Positions 25,041 to 34,506 of a stretch of DNA of 64,000 bases are shown one piece after another. The DNA comes from Lewinella sp. W8 (GTDB taxonomy: Bacteria; Bacteroidota; Bacteroidia; Chitinophagales; Saprospiraceae), in contig NZ_SNAQ03000006.1 in assembly GCF_004375085.3 (NCBI RefSeq), positions 124,001-188,000 on the forward strand, read 5' to 3'. Both the position numbers and the translations under genes were made by a program. How positions within the stretch are numbered: position 1 is the stretch's first letter; each line of letters starts with the position of its first letter. Under the pieces are notes generated by a model. The model was not told the origin of the DNA. It was given only the letters and a program-made list of their open reading frames with translations, and made no database searches.

Positions 25041-26846
25041 ATGAAGTCCATTCGCAACATCGCCATCATTGCCCACGTAGACCATGGGAAGACCACCCTG
25101 GTGGACAAAATGCTCCTCGCCGGGCAACTTTTCGGAGATCACGAGAACCCCGGAGAGCTGATTATGGACAGCAACGATCAGGAGCGGGAGCGGGGTATTA
25201 CGATCCTTGCCAAAAACGTGTCCATTAACTATAAGGACACGAAAATCAACATCATTGACACCCCGGGCCACGCCGACTTTGGCGGAGAGGTAGAACGGGT
25301 ACTGAACATGGCCGACGGGGTTATCCTGCTCGTGGATGCCTTTGAGGGGCCCATGCCCCAGACGCGTTTCGTACTGGAAAAGGCCCTGGGTCTCGGACTG
25401 CGTCCCCTGGTGGTCGTCAATAAGGTGGACAAGCCCAACTGTACGCCCGAGGAGGTGCACGAAATGGTGTTCGACCTGATGTTCAACCTGGACGCCACCG
25501 AAGAGCAGCTGGACTTCCCCACCATCTACGGCTCGGCCAAACAGGGTTGGATGAGCGAAGACTGGAGGGAACCCACCGACAATATTCTTCCTCTGCTGGA
25601 CGCCATCCTGAAGTACGTCCCCGAACCCCAGATTCCCGAAGGCAATACGCAGCTGTTGGTTACGAGCATCGAGTTCTCCAAGTACATCGGCAGAATGGCC
25701 ATTGGTCGCCTGAGCCGGGGCTCCATGAAGCGCAACCAGAACGTTACGCTGATCAACCGGGAAGGAGAAGAGAAAAAGGGACGGGTGAAAAGCCTTTACG
25801 TCTACGAAGGCTTCGGCCGCACGGAGGTGGAAGAGGTACAGCCCGGCGATATTTGTGCCGTCTTTGGCGTGGAAGGCTTCGAGATCGGCGATACCATCGC
25901 CGACGGCGAGAACCCGGAGGCACTGCCCACCATCGCCATCGACGAGCCTACGCTGAGCATGGTCTTTACCATCAATGATTCTCCCTTCTTTGGTCAGGAG
26001 GGCAAGTACGTGACGAGCCGCCACATCAAGGACCGTCTGACGGCAGAACTCGAGCGCAACCTGGCCCTGCGGGTCGAAGAAACCGATTCGGCGGATACCT
26101 TCCGGGTATACGGTCGCGGGGTAATGCACCTTTCCGTACTCATTGAAACCATGCGCCGGGAGGGCTACGAGCTGCAAATCGGCCAGCCCCAGGTAATCAT
26201 CAAAGAAATCGACGGCATCAAGCAGGAGCCCATCGAAGAACTGACCATCGACGTACCCGAACCGCTCTCCGGTACGGCCATCAACATGGTCACCCAGCGC
26301 AAGGGGATGATGCTGAGCATGACGCCGAAGGGAGAACGGGTGACGCTGGAATTTGAAATTCCCAGCCGGGGCCTCATTGGCCTGCGGAGCAACATGCTCA
26401 CCGCCACCCAGGGTGAGGCCATCATGACCCACCGTTTCAAGGAATTCCAGCCCCACAAGGGAGAGATTCCCGGCCGGATCAATGGCTCGCTGATCTCCAT
26501 GGAACAGGGTAAGAGTATCCCCTATTCCATCAACAACCTCCAGGATCGTGGCCGCTTCTTCATTGAAGCTGGCGAAGAGATTTATGAAGGTCAGGTGATC
26601 GGAGAAAACAGCCGGGCCAACGACCTGACGATCAACGTCACCAAGACCAAGAAACTCACCAACATGCGGTCCAGCGGTGCCGACGACAAGGCACGTCTGG
26701 TACCCCCGAGGAAGTTCACGCTGGAAGAAGCCCTGGAATACATCCAGGCCGACGAGTACGTGGAAGTAACCCCCAACAGCCTGCGCCTCCGGAAGATTCT
26801 GCTGCGCGAAGCCGAGCGTAAGCGTGGGGAGAAGATTTTGTTCTAG
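25041..26846 (+). CDS. typA: Translational GTPase TypA/BipA
   Basis: A 601-residue GTPase of normal family length. G motifs: IAHVDHGKTTLVDKM (G1), RGITILAKN (G2), DTPGHADFGGEVERV (G3), NKVDKPN (G4) and YGSAKQGWM (G5). The EF-G-like C-terminal domains follow, including GRGVMHLSVLIETMRREGYE and the BipA-specific end (NMRSSGADDKARLVPPRKF, then RKILLREAERKRGEK). TypA binds the ribosome and helps late 50S assembly and stress or cold adaptation. The start is confirmed by MKSIRNIAII, typical of the family, and by a promoter 37 nt upstream. Confidence 0.97.
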   Translation: MKSIRNIAIIAHVDHGKTTLVDKMLLAGQLFGDHENPGELIMDSNDQERERGITILAKNVSINYKDTKINIIDTPGHADFGGEVERVLNMADGVILLVDAFEGPMPQTRFVLEKALGLGLRPLVVVNKVDKPNCTPEEVHEMVFDLMFNLDATEEQLDFPTIYGSAKQGWMSEDWREPTDNILPLLDAILKYVPEPQIPEGNTQLLVTSIEFSKYIGRMAIGRLSRGSMKRNQNVTLINREGEEKKGRVKSLYVYEGFGRTEVEEVQPGDICAVFGVEGFEIGDTIADGENPEALPTIAIDEPTLSMVFTINDSPFFGQEGKYVTSRHIKDRLTAELERNLALRVEETDSADTFRVYGRGVMHLSVLIETMRREGYELQIGQPQVIIKEIDGIKQEPIEELTIDVPEPLSGTAINMVTQRKGMMLSMTPKGERVTLEFEIPSRGLIGLRSNMLTATQGEAIMTHRFKEFQPHKGEIPGRINGSLISMEQGKSIPYSINNLQDRGRFFIEAGEEIYEGQVIGENSRANDLTINVTKTKKLTNMRSSGADDKARLVPPRKFTLEEALEYIQADEYVEVTPNSLRLRKILLREAERKRGEKILF

Positions 26847-26886
26847 TTCCTAGTTGCTGGTTACTGGTTGCTAGTTGCTGGTGATG
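26847..26886. repeat. Short tandem repeat after typA
   Basis: CTAGTTGCTGG occurs at 26850-26860 and again at 26871-26881, a 21-nt period with TTACTGGTTG between. It begins directly after the typA stop codon. Confidence 0.6.
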
Positions 26887-26975
26887 GGTGGGGAGTTGAT
26901 CGGATTTGCGGCCGCAATCCTACACTAAGTCATTTCTGCGACGCGGCACTTTTCGTGCTCCGGCCGTGAATTAAG

Positions 26976-26983
26976 TATCTTTA
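26976..26983 (+). promoter_or_regulatory. -7-like element TATCTTTA
   Basis: Near match to TAnnTTTG, 14 nt before the ATG at 26998, with a TTTC/TTCG stretch at about 26950-26955 at roughly the right distance for a -33 box. Confidence 0.4.
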
Positions 26984-26997
26984 GCGCGTAATCCTTT

Positions 26998-29508
26998 ATG
27001 GTACGTGCTTTAGTCATACTATCTCTTTTTCTGTTTCCCCTGGTTTTGTCCGGACAGTCCGACGGCTGTACCGGCGCCACCTTTACGCAATTTTTGCGGG
27101 ATGAGGGCGGCAGTCCCGTCCGGGCAACCTGCGTGCTACCCTATCCGGGCGGCACCAATGACCTGCTTATCGGGGGCACCGTGGAGGGCAATGTCTTTCT
27201 GAGCCGGATGGACACCCTGGGCAACCTACGTTGGCGCCGGGTGATCGAAACGGAAAGTGAGAGTACGGAACTCTCCACCCTGGCCGAACTCGTCGTTGAC
27301 CCGACCGGCATGATTGCCGGCGCCGGCTCCACCTTTACCACCCCCAACGAGCAACGGGCCTACGTTTTCCGGTATGACCCGAACGCCGACCGGGTGCTCT
27401 ACTTCAAGCAGCCTCCCTTTCTTTCGGAGGCTACCGGCCTCAAACTCCTGGGCAACGAGGAGTACCTGATTTCCGGCAGCCGGATCGGGCAAGCCTCCCC
27501 GGTATTCATCAGTGGCTATCTACAGAAGATTCGGCGAATGGACGGCAGCATCAGTGAAGAGGGGGATTTTTACGATTTCCGGGGCGATGAGGCCATCCTG
27601 GATCTGATCCCCGCCGAAGCCGGCGGCTTCTACGCCGTGGGTAACGTTTCTGCTACCGGAGGTCCGCGGGACATCCGGGCGAGTGTCCTGAAACTCACCG
27701 AAGACGGCAACCCGATATTTGGGCGCACCGGGCCGATTGCCGGTCAGGCCAGCGGACGGCTCTACGCCTTCGATGTGGAACGGGTGGGCAACCGGATCTA
27801 CGTGGTTCACTGGGGAAACATCGGTGACATCACCGGGGCCCTGAACACCAACATTATGCTGTCCTGCTTCCTCACGGACGGCTCCCACGAATGGACGCGC
27901 CGCTACGATATCGAAGATTTCGACGGAGAGAGTGCCATTGAACTGGTGCCCCACGCCGGCGGACTACTGGCCTACGGCTTCAACCTGATCGGCGAACGGG
28001 ATCCCTTTCTCCTGCAGCTGAACCTCCAGGGGCAGGTCCAGTGGGCCCGCACCTACAATTTTCCGGGCAACGCTACGATCTACCTCCGGGCTAACCAGCA
28101 GTTGCACGCCTCCGCGGGTGGGATCACGGCCCTGGCCTCCTACACCTATCCGGGGAGGCCGAAGGAAGGATTGATCATGCGCCTCGACCCGCTTGGCCAA
28201 TCCGATAACCAGTGCATGAACATTCAGGATCTGGAGGTCACAGTAACGGTGATGACCACGAACTGGGAAAGGGCAGACCTCGAGCATCGGGAAGCCGCCA
28301 TCGCCTGGTCACTGGACCGGCCCCGCAGCTCCATTCCCTCGCTGCTGGCAGCCTTTGATGAGTGTGACAATCCCTGCGAGGATTGTAACAGCCGGAGTTT
28401 CGTGCGCCGCCCCATCTGCCGGGGTGATTCCGTGCTGGTGGGCGGTCAGTATCGGAGTACCGTCGGGGTATACGCCGATACGATCCCCGGTACGGGGATG
28501 GACTGCGATTCCATTGTCCAGACCGAGGTGGCGATTTCTGACGGGCCGACGGCGACCTACTCGGCCTTCCGTCCCTGCGGCCTGGCCACCGCCCGCGTGG
28601 CCGTCAATCCCGTAGGCGGAGAATTCCCCTACAGCTATAGCTGGTCGGTACCCGGCCTGACCGGTGCCCAGGTGGACCTGGCCGCCGGGTCCTATCGGGT
28701 GACCGTTAACGATGCCCTGGGGTGTTTCCCCTTCGTGCTGGACGTTACCGTGGAGAACCCACCGCCGGGTGCCCTGGGTTACCGGATTGAGCCGCCGTCC
28801 TGCGCTGGTGCCCGAGACGGCGCGATCATTCTGGAGCCTACCGGAGTTGGCAGTATCCGCTTGCTCCCTACCGCCAGTTATGAGCCCGACGAATTGACCG
28901 GACTCCCGGCCGGGGACTACATGATCATCCTCCGGGACTCGACCGGATGTGAAGCCTTCCGGCAAGTAGTCGTGCCCCTGGCACCGTCTGCTTCGGTGAC
29001 CATTGCGGCCGACCGCTTCGTCCGACTCGGCGACCCGCTGGAGGTCCGGGCGGAGATTATCGGGGACGTTCCGCTGACGACCTTCCGCTGGTCGACCAGT
29101 GGGCAGGACAGTATGCAGTGCAACGACTGTCCCGCCACGATGCTTACGCTGAACACCGACGCCTGGGTGTACCTGGCAGCCAGTTCCACCGCCGGTTGCG
29201 TGGCCACCGACAGCCTCCGCGTCCAGGTAGACGACGCTCAGCCGAGAGTCTACTTGCCAACTGCCTTCAGCCCCAATGGCGACGGCATCAACGACCGCCT
29301 TCGGGCGGGCCTGGGCAACGAGATTGCCCGCATTGACCGCTGGGAAGTGTTCGATCGTTGGGGTGCGCTGCGGTGGGCGTACGGCGCAGCGGACGACAGC
29401 TGGGACGGTGGAACGGCCAGCGCCGGACATTACGTTTATCAGTTTGAAGCTACCCTAATCAATGGCCGGAAGATCACCCGCAGCGGCAGCGTGATGCTAT
29501 TGCGATAG
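26998..29508 (+). CDS. Secreted protein with type B type IX sorting domain
   Basis: An 836-residue protein with a signal peptide (ALVILSLFLFPLVLSGQ). Residues about 30-420 look like a kelch- or quinoprotein-type repeat region (YVFRYDPNADRVLYF, IPAEAGGFYAVGNV). A Cys-rich linker (ECDNPCEDCNSR, PICRGDSVLVGG) and SprB-like Ig repeats follow (SYSWSVPGLTGAQVDLAAGS, YRVTVNDALGCF). It ends in a gliding-motility-type C-terminal sorting domain (LPTAFSPNGDGINDRL, WEVFDRWGALRW, GHYVYQFEATLI). Such proteins are exported by the type IX system and often attached to the surface. Specific role unknown. Confidence 0.87.
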   Translation: MVRALVILSLFLFPLVLSGQSDGCTGATFTQFLRDEGGSPVRATCVLPYPGGTNDLLIGGTVEGNVFLSRMDTLGNLRWRRVIETESESTELSTLAELVVDPTGMIAGAGSTFTTPNEQRAYVFRYDPNADRVLYFKQPPFLSEATGLKLLGNEEYLISGSRIGQASPVFISGYLQKIRRMDGSISEEGDFYDFRGDEAILDLIPAEAGGFYAVGNVSATGGPRDIRASVLKLTEDGNPIFGRTGPIAGQASGRLYAFDVERVGNRIYVVHWGNIGDITGALNTNIMLSCFLTDGSHEWTRRYDIEDFDGESAIELVPHAGGLLAYGFNLIGERDPFLLQLNLQGQVQWARTYNFPGNATIYLRANQQLHASAGGITALASYTYPGRPKEGLIMRLDPLGQSDNQCMNIQDLEVTVTVMTTNWERADLEHREAAIAWSLDRPRSSIPSLLAAFDECDNPCEDCNSRSFVRRPICRGDSVLVGGQYRSTVGVYADTIPGTGMDCDSIVQTEVAISDGPTATYSAFRPCGLATARVAVNPVGGEFPYSYSWSVPGLTGAQVDLAAGSYRVTVNDALGCFPFVLDVTVENPPPGALGYRIEPPSCAGARDGAIILEPTGVGSIRLLPTASYEPDELTGLPAGDYMIILRDSTGCEAFRQVVVPLAPSASVTIAADRFVRLGDPLEVRAEIIGDVPLTTFRWSTSGQDSMQCNDCPATMLTLNTDAWVYLAASSTAGCVATDSLRVQVDDAQPRVYLPTAFSPNGDGINDRLRAGLGNEIARIDRWEVFDRWGALRWAYGAADDSWDGGTASAGHYVYQFEATLINGRKITRSGSVMLLR

Positions 29509-29603
29509 GACCAAAGGAAGAGTGGTACCAGGGAGAGCATAGCCGGGTGAGCAAAATGCTTAGGGCACGGCGTGCAGGTGCATGGCTTTTCGGATAATGG
29601 CCG

Positions 29604-29613
29604 GGCACCTGCG
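29604..29613 (+). repeat. Dispersed element GGCACCTGCG
   Basis: Exact copy of the 10-mer in the gap between convergent genes; a partial inverted partner (GTGCAGGTGC) lies about 35 nt upstream, so the pair could form a hairpin. Confidence 0.5.
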
Positions 29614-29676
29614 GTCACGCCACCTGATAATTCCCCGCTACGGTATAGTAACCGCACCATCGGGGATAAAATAAAA

Positions 29677-29707
29677 CCGGGTGGCTTCCTAAAGGGAAAC
29701 CACCCGG
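29677..29707. terminator. Hairpin terminator between convergent secreted-protein genes
   Basis: Arms CCGGGTGG (29677-29684) and CCACCCGG (29700-29707) with a 15-nt loop, followed by CCTTTTG on the plus strand; the minus side is A-rich. Serves the genes ending at 29508 and 29774. Confidence 0.7.
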
Positions 29708-29773
29708 CCTTTTGCTTACTACCTGATGCCACCCGAAGGTCTTACCCCATCGGGCAGCAAAAGTAGTAGTAGG

Positions 29774-32700
29774 TTACTGTTTAATCAGTCGGGCAATGCG
29801 CCGTCCCGCAGTGGTCGTTACGCTCAGCAGGTAAGTTCCCTGGGGGAATTGTTGGGCGTTGATCTCGAACTGATTCGTTCCGGGTTTGGCGGCCATGAGC
29901 AGCTTGCCGGAGAGGTCGAACAGGTTCACGACCTCAATGCGTGATTCGGGAGAATTGATCTGCCACTGGCTGCTGGTGGGGTTCGGGAACACCTGGACGT
30001 CTTCAGCCGTCAGGTTACGAACCGAAGTCGTAGAATCAGCTAAGACGATATCGTCGAAGAACAGGGTGAAGTCCGCGGAGCCGTCACCGGCCGTGCCTAG
30101 GTCGAGGATGAGCGTAACCACGTTGTAGGAGCCACCCGTGAAGGCGCTCACGTCGAAGGTGAGCTCTTCCCACTCGTTGGCTACGGTAGTCGCGACCTCA
30201 ACCTCGTCGTTGGCGGAAGGATCGAGTTTGAACAGGACGCGGGCACCGACGCGATTGGACCAGACCTTCATCTTGACGAGGTCATTATCGCCGAACTCGA
30301 TGGGGCCGTCCAGGGGGATGGAGACTCCCGCAAATTCGGCGCCGGCTCCTTTAATGTACTGGCCTACGTTCGCACTGGTGTTGATGCCCGATGGGTCGGG
30401 GTTGGCAATCACGCTTCCCTCACCCCCTTCGAAACCGTTGATGGCGTACATCAGCTCAGAATCTTCGAAGGTAATGGGCAATTGTACGCCCTCTTCCGCT
30501 TCAATGGTCGTCAGCTCGATATCGTCGAAGAACAGGGTGAAGTCCGCCGAGCCGTCACCGGCCGTGCCCAGGTCGAGGATGAGCGTAACCACGTTGTAGG
30601 AGCCGCCCGTGAAGGCGCTAACGTCGAAGGTGAGTTCTTCCCATTCGCTGGCCACGGTAGTCGCTACCTCGACCTCGTCGTTGGCGGAAGGATCGAGCTT
30701 GAACAGGACCCGGGCACCGACGCGATTGGACCAAACCTTCATTTTAATGGCGTTGTTTTCGCCAAAATCGATGGGGCCATCCAGGGGAATGGAGACTCCA
30801 GCAAATTCGGCGCCGGCTCCTTTGACGTACTGGCCTACGTTCGCACTGGTGTTGATGCCCGATGGGTCGGGGTTGGCAATTACGCTTCCTTCCCCCCCTT
30901 CGAAACCATTGATGGCGTACGTTACTTCGGAATCTTCGAAGGTAATGGGTAACTGTACGCCCTCTTCCGTAGTAATGGTCGTCAGTTCGATATCGTCGAA
31001 GAACAGGGTGAAGTCGGCAGAGCCGTCACCGGCCGTGCCCAGATCGAGGATGAGCGTAACCACGTCGTAGGAACCACCCGTAAAGGCGCTTACGTCGAAG
31101 GTGAGTTCTTCCCACTCACTGGCCACGGTAGTCGCTACCTCGACCTCGTCGTTGGCGGAAGGATCGAGCTTAAACAGGACCCGCGCACCGACGCGATTAG
31201 ACCAAACCTTCATTTTGATGGCGTTGTTTTCGCCAAAGTCAATGGGGCCGGCCAGGGGAATGGAAACTCCCGCGAAGACGGCACCAGTTCCCTTAATGTA
31301 CTGGCCAACGGTTGCACTGGTGTTAATGCCCGATGGGTCGGGGTTGGCAATCACGCTTCCCTCGCCTCCTTCGAAGCCGTTGATGGCGTAGGTTACCTCA
31401 GAATCTTCGAAGGTAATGGGCAACTCTACACCTCCTTCCGTGGAGAGGGTCGTAAGCTCGATATCGTCGAAAAACAGCGTGAAATCCGCGGAGCCGTCAC
31501 CGGCCGTACCCAGGTCGAGGATGAGCGTAACCACGTCGTAGGAACCACCCGTAAAGGCGCTTACGTCGAAGGTGAGTTCTTCCCACTCACTGGCCACGGT
31601 AGTCGCTACCTCGACCTCGTCGTTGGCGGAAGGATCGAGCTTAAACAGGACCCGCGCACCGACGCGATTAGACCAAACCTTCATTTTGATGGCGTTGTTT
31701 TCGCCAAAGTCAATGGGGCCGGCCAGGGGAATGGAAACTCCCGCGAAGACGGCACCAGTTCCCTTAATGTACTGGCCAACGGTTGCACTGGTGTTAATGC
31801 CCGATGGGTCGGGGTTGGCAATCACGCTTCCCTCGCCTCCTTCGAAGCCGTTGATGGCGTAGGTTACCTCAGAATCTTCGAAGGTAATGGGCAACTCTAC
31901 ACCTCCTTCCGTGGAGAGGGTCGTAAGCTCGATATCGTCGAAAAACAGCGTGAAATCCGCGGAGCCGTCACCGGCCGTACCCAGGTCGAGGATGAGCGTA
32001 ATGGCGTTGTAGTTACCGCCGGTAAAGGCGCTTACGTCGAAGGTGAGTTCTTCCCACTCACTGGCCACGGTAGTCGCCACTTCGACCTGATCGCCTCCGG
32101 AAGGCTCCAGCTTAAACAGGACGCGCGCACCGACGCGATTAGACCAGACCTTCATCTTGACGGCGTTATTTTCGCCGAAGTCAATAACGCCAGCCAGCGG
32201 GATCGTAATTCCGGCGAAGTCGGCGCCGGCTCCTTTGACGTACTGACCGACATTGGCGCTGGTATTGATGCCCGATGGGTCGGGGTTGGCAATCACGCTT
32301 CCCTCACCTCCTTCGAAGCCGTTGAAAGTGTAGTTCACTTCCGAGTCTTCAAAAGTGATGGGCAACTGTACGCCCCCTTCTGTGGAAAGAGTGGTCAGTT
32401 CGATATCGTCGAAGAACAGGGTGAAGTCTGCCGAGCCGTCACCGGCCGTACCCAGATCGAGGATGAGCGTGATGGCGTTGTAGTTGCCATTGGCATAGAG
32501 GCTCAAGTCAAAGGTGAGTTCTTCCCATTCGTTAGCTACGGTAGTGGCCACTTCGACCTGATCGCCTCCGGAAGGCTCCAGCTTAAACAGGACGCGCGCA
32601 CCGACGCGATTAGACCAGACTTTCATCTTCATGGCATTATTCTCACCAAAGTCAATAACGCCAGCCAGCGGAATCGTAATTCCGGCGAAATCGGCACCGG

Positions 32701-33376
32701 CTCCCTTGACGTATTGTCCTACGTTGGCGCTGGTATTGATGCCCGATGGGTCGGGATTGGCAATCACGCTTCCCTCACCTCCTTCAAAGCCGTTGAAGGT
32801 GTAGTTCACTTCCGAGTCTTCGAAAGTGATGGGCAACTGTACGCCGCCTTCCGTAGAAAGGGTCGTCAGTTCAATATCGTCGAAGAACAGGGTGAAGTCT
32901 GCGGAGCCGTCACCGGCCGTGCCCAGATCGAGGATGAGGGTAATGGTGTTGTAGGAGCCGCCCGTGAATAGACCTAAGTCGAAGGTGAGTTCTTCCCACT
33001 CGCTGGCTACGGTGGTCGCCACTTCCACCTGATCACCACCTGATGGGTCAAGCTTGAACAGGACGCGGGCACCAACACGATTGGACCAGACCTTCATCTT
33101 GATGGCGTTGTTTTCCCCGAAGTCGATGTTTCCGTCCAGGGGAATGGAGACTCCGGCGAAGTCGGCGCCGGCTCCTTTGACGTACTGACCGACGTTGGCG
33201 CTGGTATTGATGCCCGACGGGTCGGGGTTGGCGATCACGCTTCCCTCACCCCCTTCGAAGCCGTTGATGGCGTACGTCACCTCGGAGTCTTCGAAGTCAA
33301 TTGGCAGGGTTACCTGCCCAAAACCGGTGTAAGAAATGCTGCAGAATAAGAGTACAGCAAGGTAAAATTTGTGCAT
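29774..33376 (-). CDS. Seven-repeat secreted beta-sandwich protein with type IX sorting domain
   Basis: A 1200-residue protein: signal peptide (MHKFYLAVLLFCSISYTGFG), seven tandem units of 157 residues each beginning at LPITFEDSEV or a close variant, and a type-A sorting domain (VQVFPNPTSSQWQIN, LFDLSGKLLM, FPQGTYLLSV). Each unit contains GFEGGEGSVIANPDPSG, NAIKMKVWSNRVGARVLFKL, WEELTFDVSAFTGGS and SADFTLFFDDIEL, a pattern like family-CBM carbohydrate-binding beta-sandwiches (the WEELTFD...FFDDI signature). No catalytic domain was seen. It is likely a surface adhesin or polysaccharide-binding protein; that function is inferred. Units 4 and 5 are nearly identical at DNA level. Confidence 0.9.
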   Translation of the reverse strand: MHKFYLAVLLFCSISYTGFGQVTLPIDFEDSEVTYAINGFEGGEGSVIANPDPSGINTSANVGQYVKGAGADFAGVSIPLDGNIDFGENNAIKMKVWSNRVGARVLFKLDPSGGDQVEVATTVASEWEELTFDLGLFTGGSYNTITLILDLGTAGDGSADFTLFFDDIELTTLSTEGGVQLPITFEDSEVNYTFNGFEGGEGSVIANPDPSGINTSANVGQYVKGAGADFAGITIPLAGVIDFGENNAMKMKVWSNRVGARVLFKLEPSGGDQVEVATTVANEWEELTFDLSLYANGNYNAITLILDLGTAGDGSADFTLFFDDIELTTLSTEGGVQLPITFEDSEVNYTFNGFEGGEGSVIANPDPSGINTSANVGQYVKGAGADFAGITIPLAGVIDFGENNAVKMKVWSNRVGARVLFKLEPSGGDQVEVATTVASEWEELTFDVSAFTGGNYNAITLILDLGTAGDGSADFTLFFDDIELTTLSTEGGVELPITFEDSEVTYAINGFEGGEGSVIANPDPSGINTSATVGQYIKGTGAVFAGVSIPLAGPIDFGENNAIKMKVWSNRVGARVLFKLDPSANDEVEVATTVASEWEELTFDVSAFTGGSYDVVTLILDLGTAGDGSADFTLFFDDIELTTLSTEGGVELPITFEDSEVTYAINGFEGGEGSVIANPDPSGINTSATVGQYIKGTGAVFAGVSIPLAGPIDFGENNAIKMKVWSNRVGARVLFKLDPSANDEVEVATTVASEWEELTFDVSAFTGGSYDVVTLILDLGTAGDGSADFTLFFDDIELTTITTEEGVQLPITFEDSEVTYAINGFEGGEGSVIANPDPSGINTSANVGQYVKGAGAEFAGVSIPLDGPIDFGENNAIKMKVWSNRVGARVLFKLDPSANDEVEVATTVASEWEELTFDVSAFTGGSYNVVTLILDLGTAGDGSADFTLFFDDIELTTIEAEEGVQLPITFEDSELMYAINGFEGGEGSVIANPDPSGINTSANVGQYIKGAGAEFAGVSIPLDGPIEFGDNDLVKMKVWSNRVGARVLFKLDPSANDEVEVATTVANEWEELTFDVSAFTGGSYNVVTLILDLGTAGDGSADFTLFFDDIVLADSTTSVRNLTAEDVQVFPNPTSSQWQINSPESRIEVVNLFDLSGKLLMAAKPGTNQFEINAQQFPQGTYLLSVTTTAGRRIARLIKQ
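30011..33307 (-). repeat. Seven tandem 471-bp in-frame repeats
   Basis: Seven units of 471 bp (157 codons). The stretch 31044-31530 appears identical to 31515-32001 over 487 bases, while other units differ by scattered substitutions. Confidence 0.92.
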
Positions 33377-33853
33377 GTTTTTAAGCTTTAAGCCCAGGAA
33401 AGTGCCAGAATGGCGTGGGTATGAAGAAATAGTTTATCGATGCAATCCGGAAGAGGTGGAATCCAAAGGTTTGGTTGTCCACTACACTCTCCCGGCTCTC
33501 TAAAACTCTAAAAGGACAAAACGTCCGGTATGTTCACCCCTCAGGATGCACCGACAAATCTAGCTACCAAAAGTCCATAAATAGGCACACAAACTGTATA
33601 CTCTCGTTATACAGCACTTGACAAAGCCTATACAATTCCTACCAACAATTAATCAACGACGGCGGCCACCGCAAAACATCATCCTGACCGGGGCCAACTC
33701 CACAAAATAAACGACAACAATCAACCGGTCGAAGTTGACTCATAACGGAGACGTTCCAAACGGCTAACGAACATTTGGGACGCGGTTTACGTGACAATGA
33801 CGAGCGACCAATAAAAATGGCGCTGCATTCGTAAACCAAAAACACCCAATAAA
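33377..33853. other. 477-nt divergent intergenic region
   Basis: AT-richer than its surroundings and without a convincing gene. It contains an inverted repeat, CTGTATA at 33594-33600 and TATACAG at 33608-33614, that could be an operator. It must hold the promoters of the repeat protein (-) and the lipoprotein at 33854 (+). Confidence 0.5.
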
Positions 33854-34441
33854 ATGAAAATTCGAATCTTAAGTATCCTTGCCCTATTTGGACTGGCTCT
33901 CAGTAGCTGTGACGTTGATCAAACCCGGGAAGCTGAGCTTCCGGAAGTGTCCGTTGACGTAGACACGGAAGCTGGCCAGATGCCCGCCTTCGACGTAGAC
34001 TGGGCGGACGTTGACGTAACCACCACCACCAAAATGGTGGAAGTGCCCAAAGTACGGGTCGTCATGGAAGAAGAAGCCATTGAAGTGCCCGTAATTGACG
34101 TACAGTGGCCCGATGAATATGGTGATGCCGAAGAACGCACCCTCGTGGTAGAGGCCGACGTTGACCAGGAGGCTGACCTCAACATTGAGGAAGTCTATAC
34201 CACCGGCGACCGTATTATCGTGCTGGCCGGACTGGAGAAAGACGGTGAAATGCTCGACGGAGAAACCATGCGCGTATCCGATCAGGTAGTCGTTAATGCT
34301 CCCGACGTAGACGTTCGCTACTACATTGTGGGTGACCGTCCCGAAGGAATGTACAACAGCCGTTACAAGTATATCTCTGACCGTTCCGCGGTAGAATCCA
34401 TGCTGAAGAATGGTAAGGTAATTTACTCGGTTGCCAAGTAA
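33854..34441 (+). CDS. Hypothetical acidic lipoprotein
   Basis: A 195-residue protein with a lipoprotein signal (ILALFGLALSSC, Cys19). The mature protein is very acidic, with repeated V-x-V-D pattern blocks (PEVSVDVDTEAG, PAFDVDWADVDV, EEEAIEVPVIDVQWPD), then TTGDRIIVLAGLEKDG and a basic tail with YNSRYKYISDRSAVESML. I do not recognise a family; similar short beta-rich lipoproteins are common in Bacteroidota. Monocistronic, ended by a strong hairpin. Confidence 0.7.
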   Translation: MKIRILSILALFGLALSSCDVDQTREAELPEVSVDVDTEAGQMPAFDVDWADVDVTTTTKMVEVPKVRVVMEEEAIEVPVIDVQWPDEYGDAEERTLVVEADVDQEADLNIEEVYTTGDRIIVLAGLEKDGEMLDGETMRVSDQVVVNAPDVDVRYYIVGDRPEGMYNSRYKYISDRSAVESMLKNGKVIYSVAK

Positions 34442-34467
34442 TCGACCGGATCATACCCTAAATAATC

Positions 34468-34497
34468 AAGGCCCGATGCAGGTTTGCATCGGGCCTT
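34468..34497. terminator. Bidirectional terminator, perfect 13-bp stem
   Basis: Arms AAGGCCCGATGCA (34468-34480) and TGCATCGGGCCTT (34485-34497) with a GGTT loop, followed by TCTTTAT. Between convergent genes 33854-34441 and 34507-35049. Confidence 0.9.
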
Positions 34498-34506
34498 TCT
34501 TTATGC

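Noticed and set aside
25011-26456. 481-codon frame antisense to typA
   Set aside because: Shadow of a high-GC gene; typA on the other strand is fully conserved.
28309-29430. 373-codon antisense frame inside the type B sorting-domain protein
   Set aside because: No signal, domain or promoter; the sense gene has clear domains.
30138-31862. Repeated plus-strand frames, two of them identical
   Set aside because: They are the complement of the 471-bp repeats of the minus-strand protein.
30011-33307. CRISPR-like periodic repeat
   Set aside because: Period 471 bp, in-frame coding repeats without spacers.
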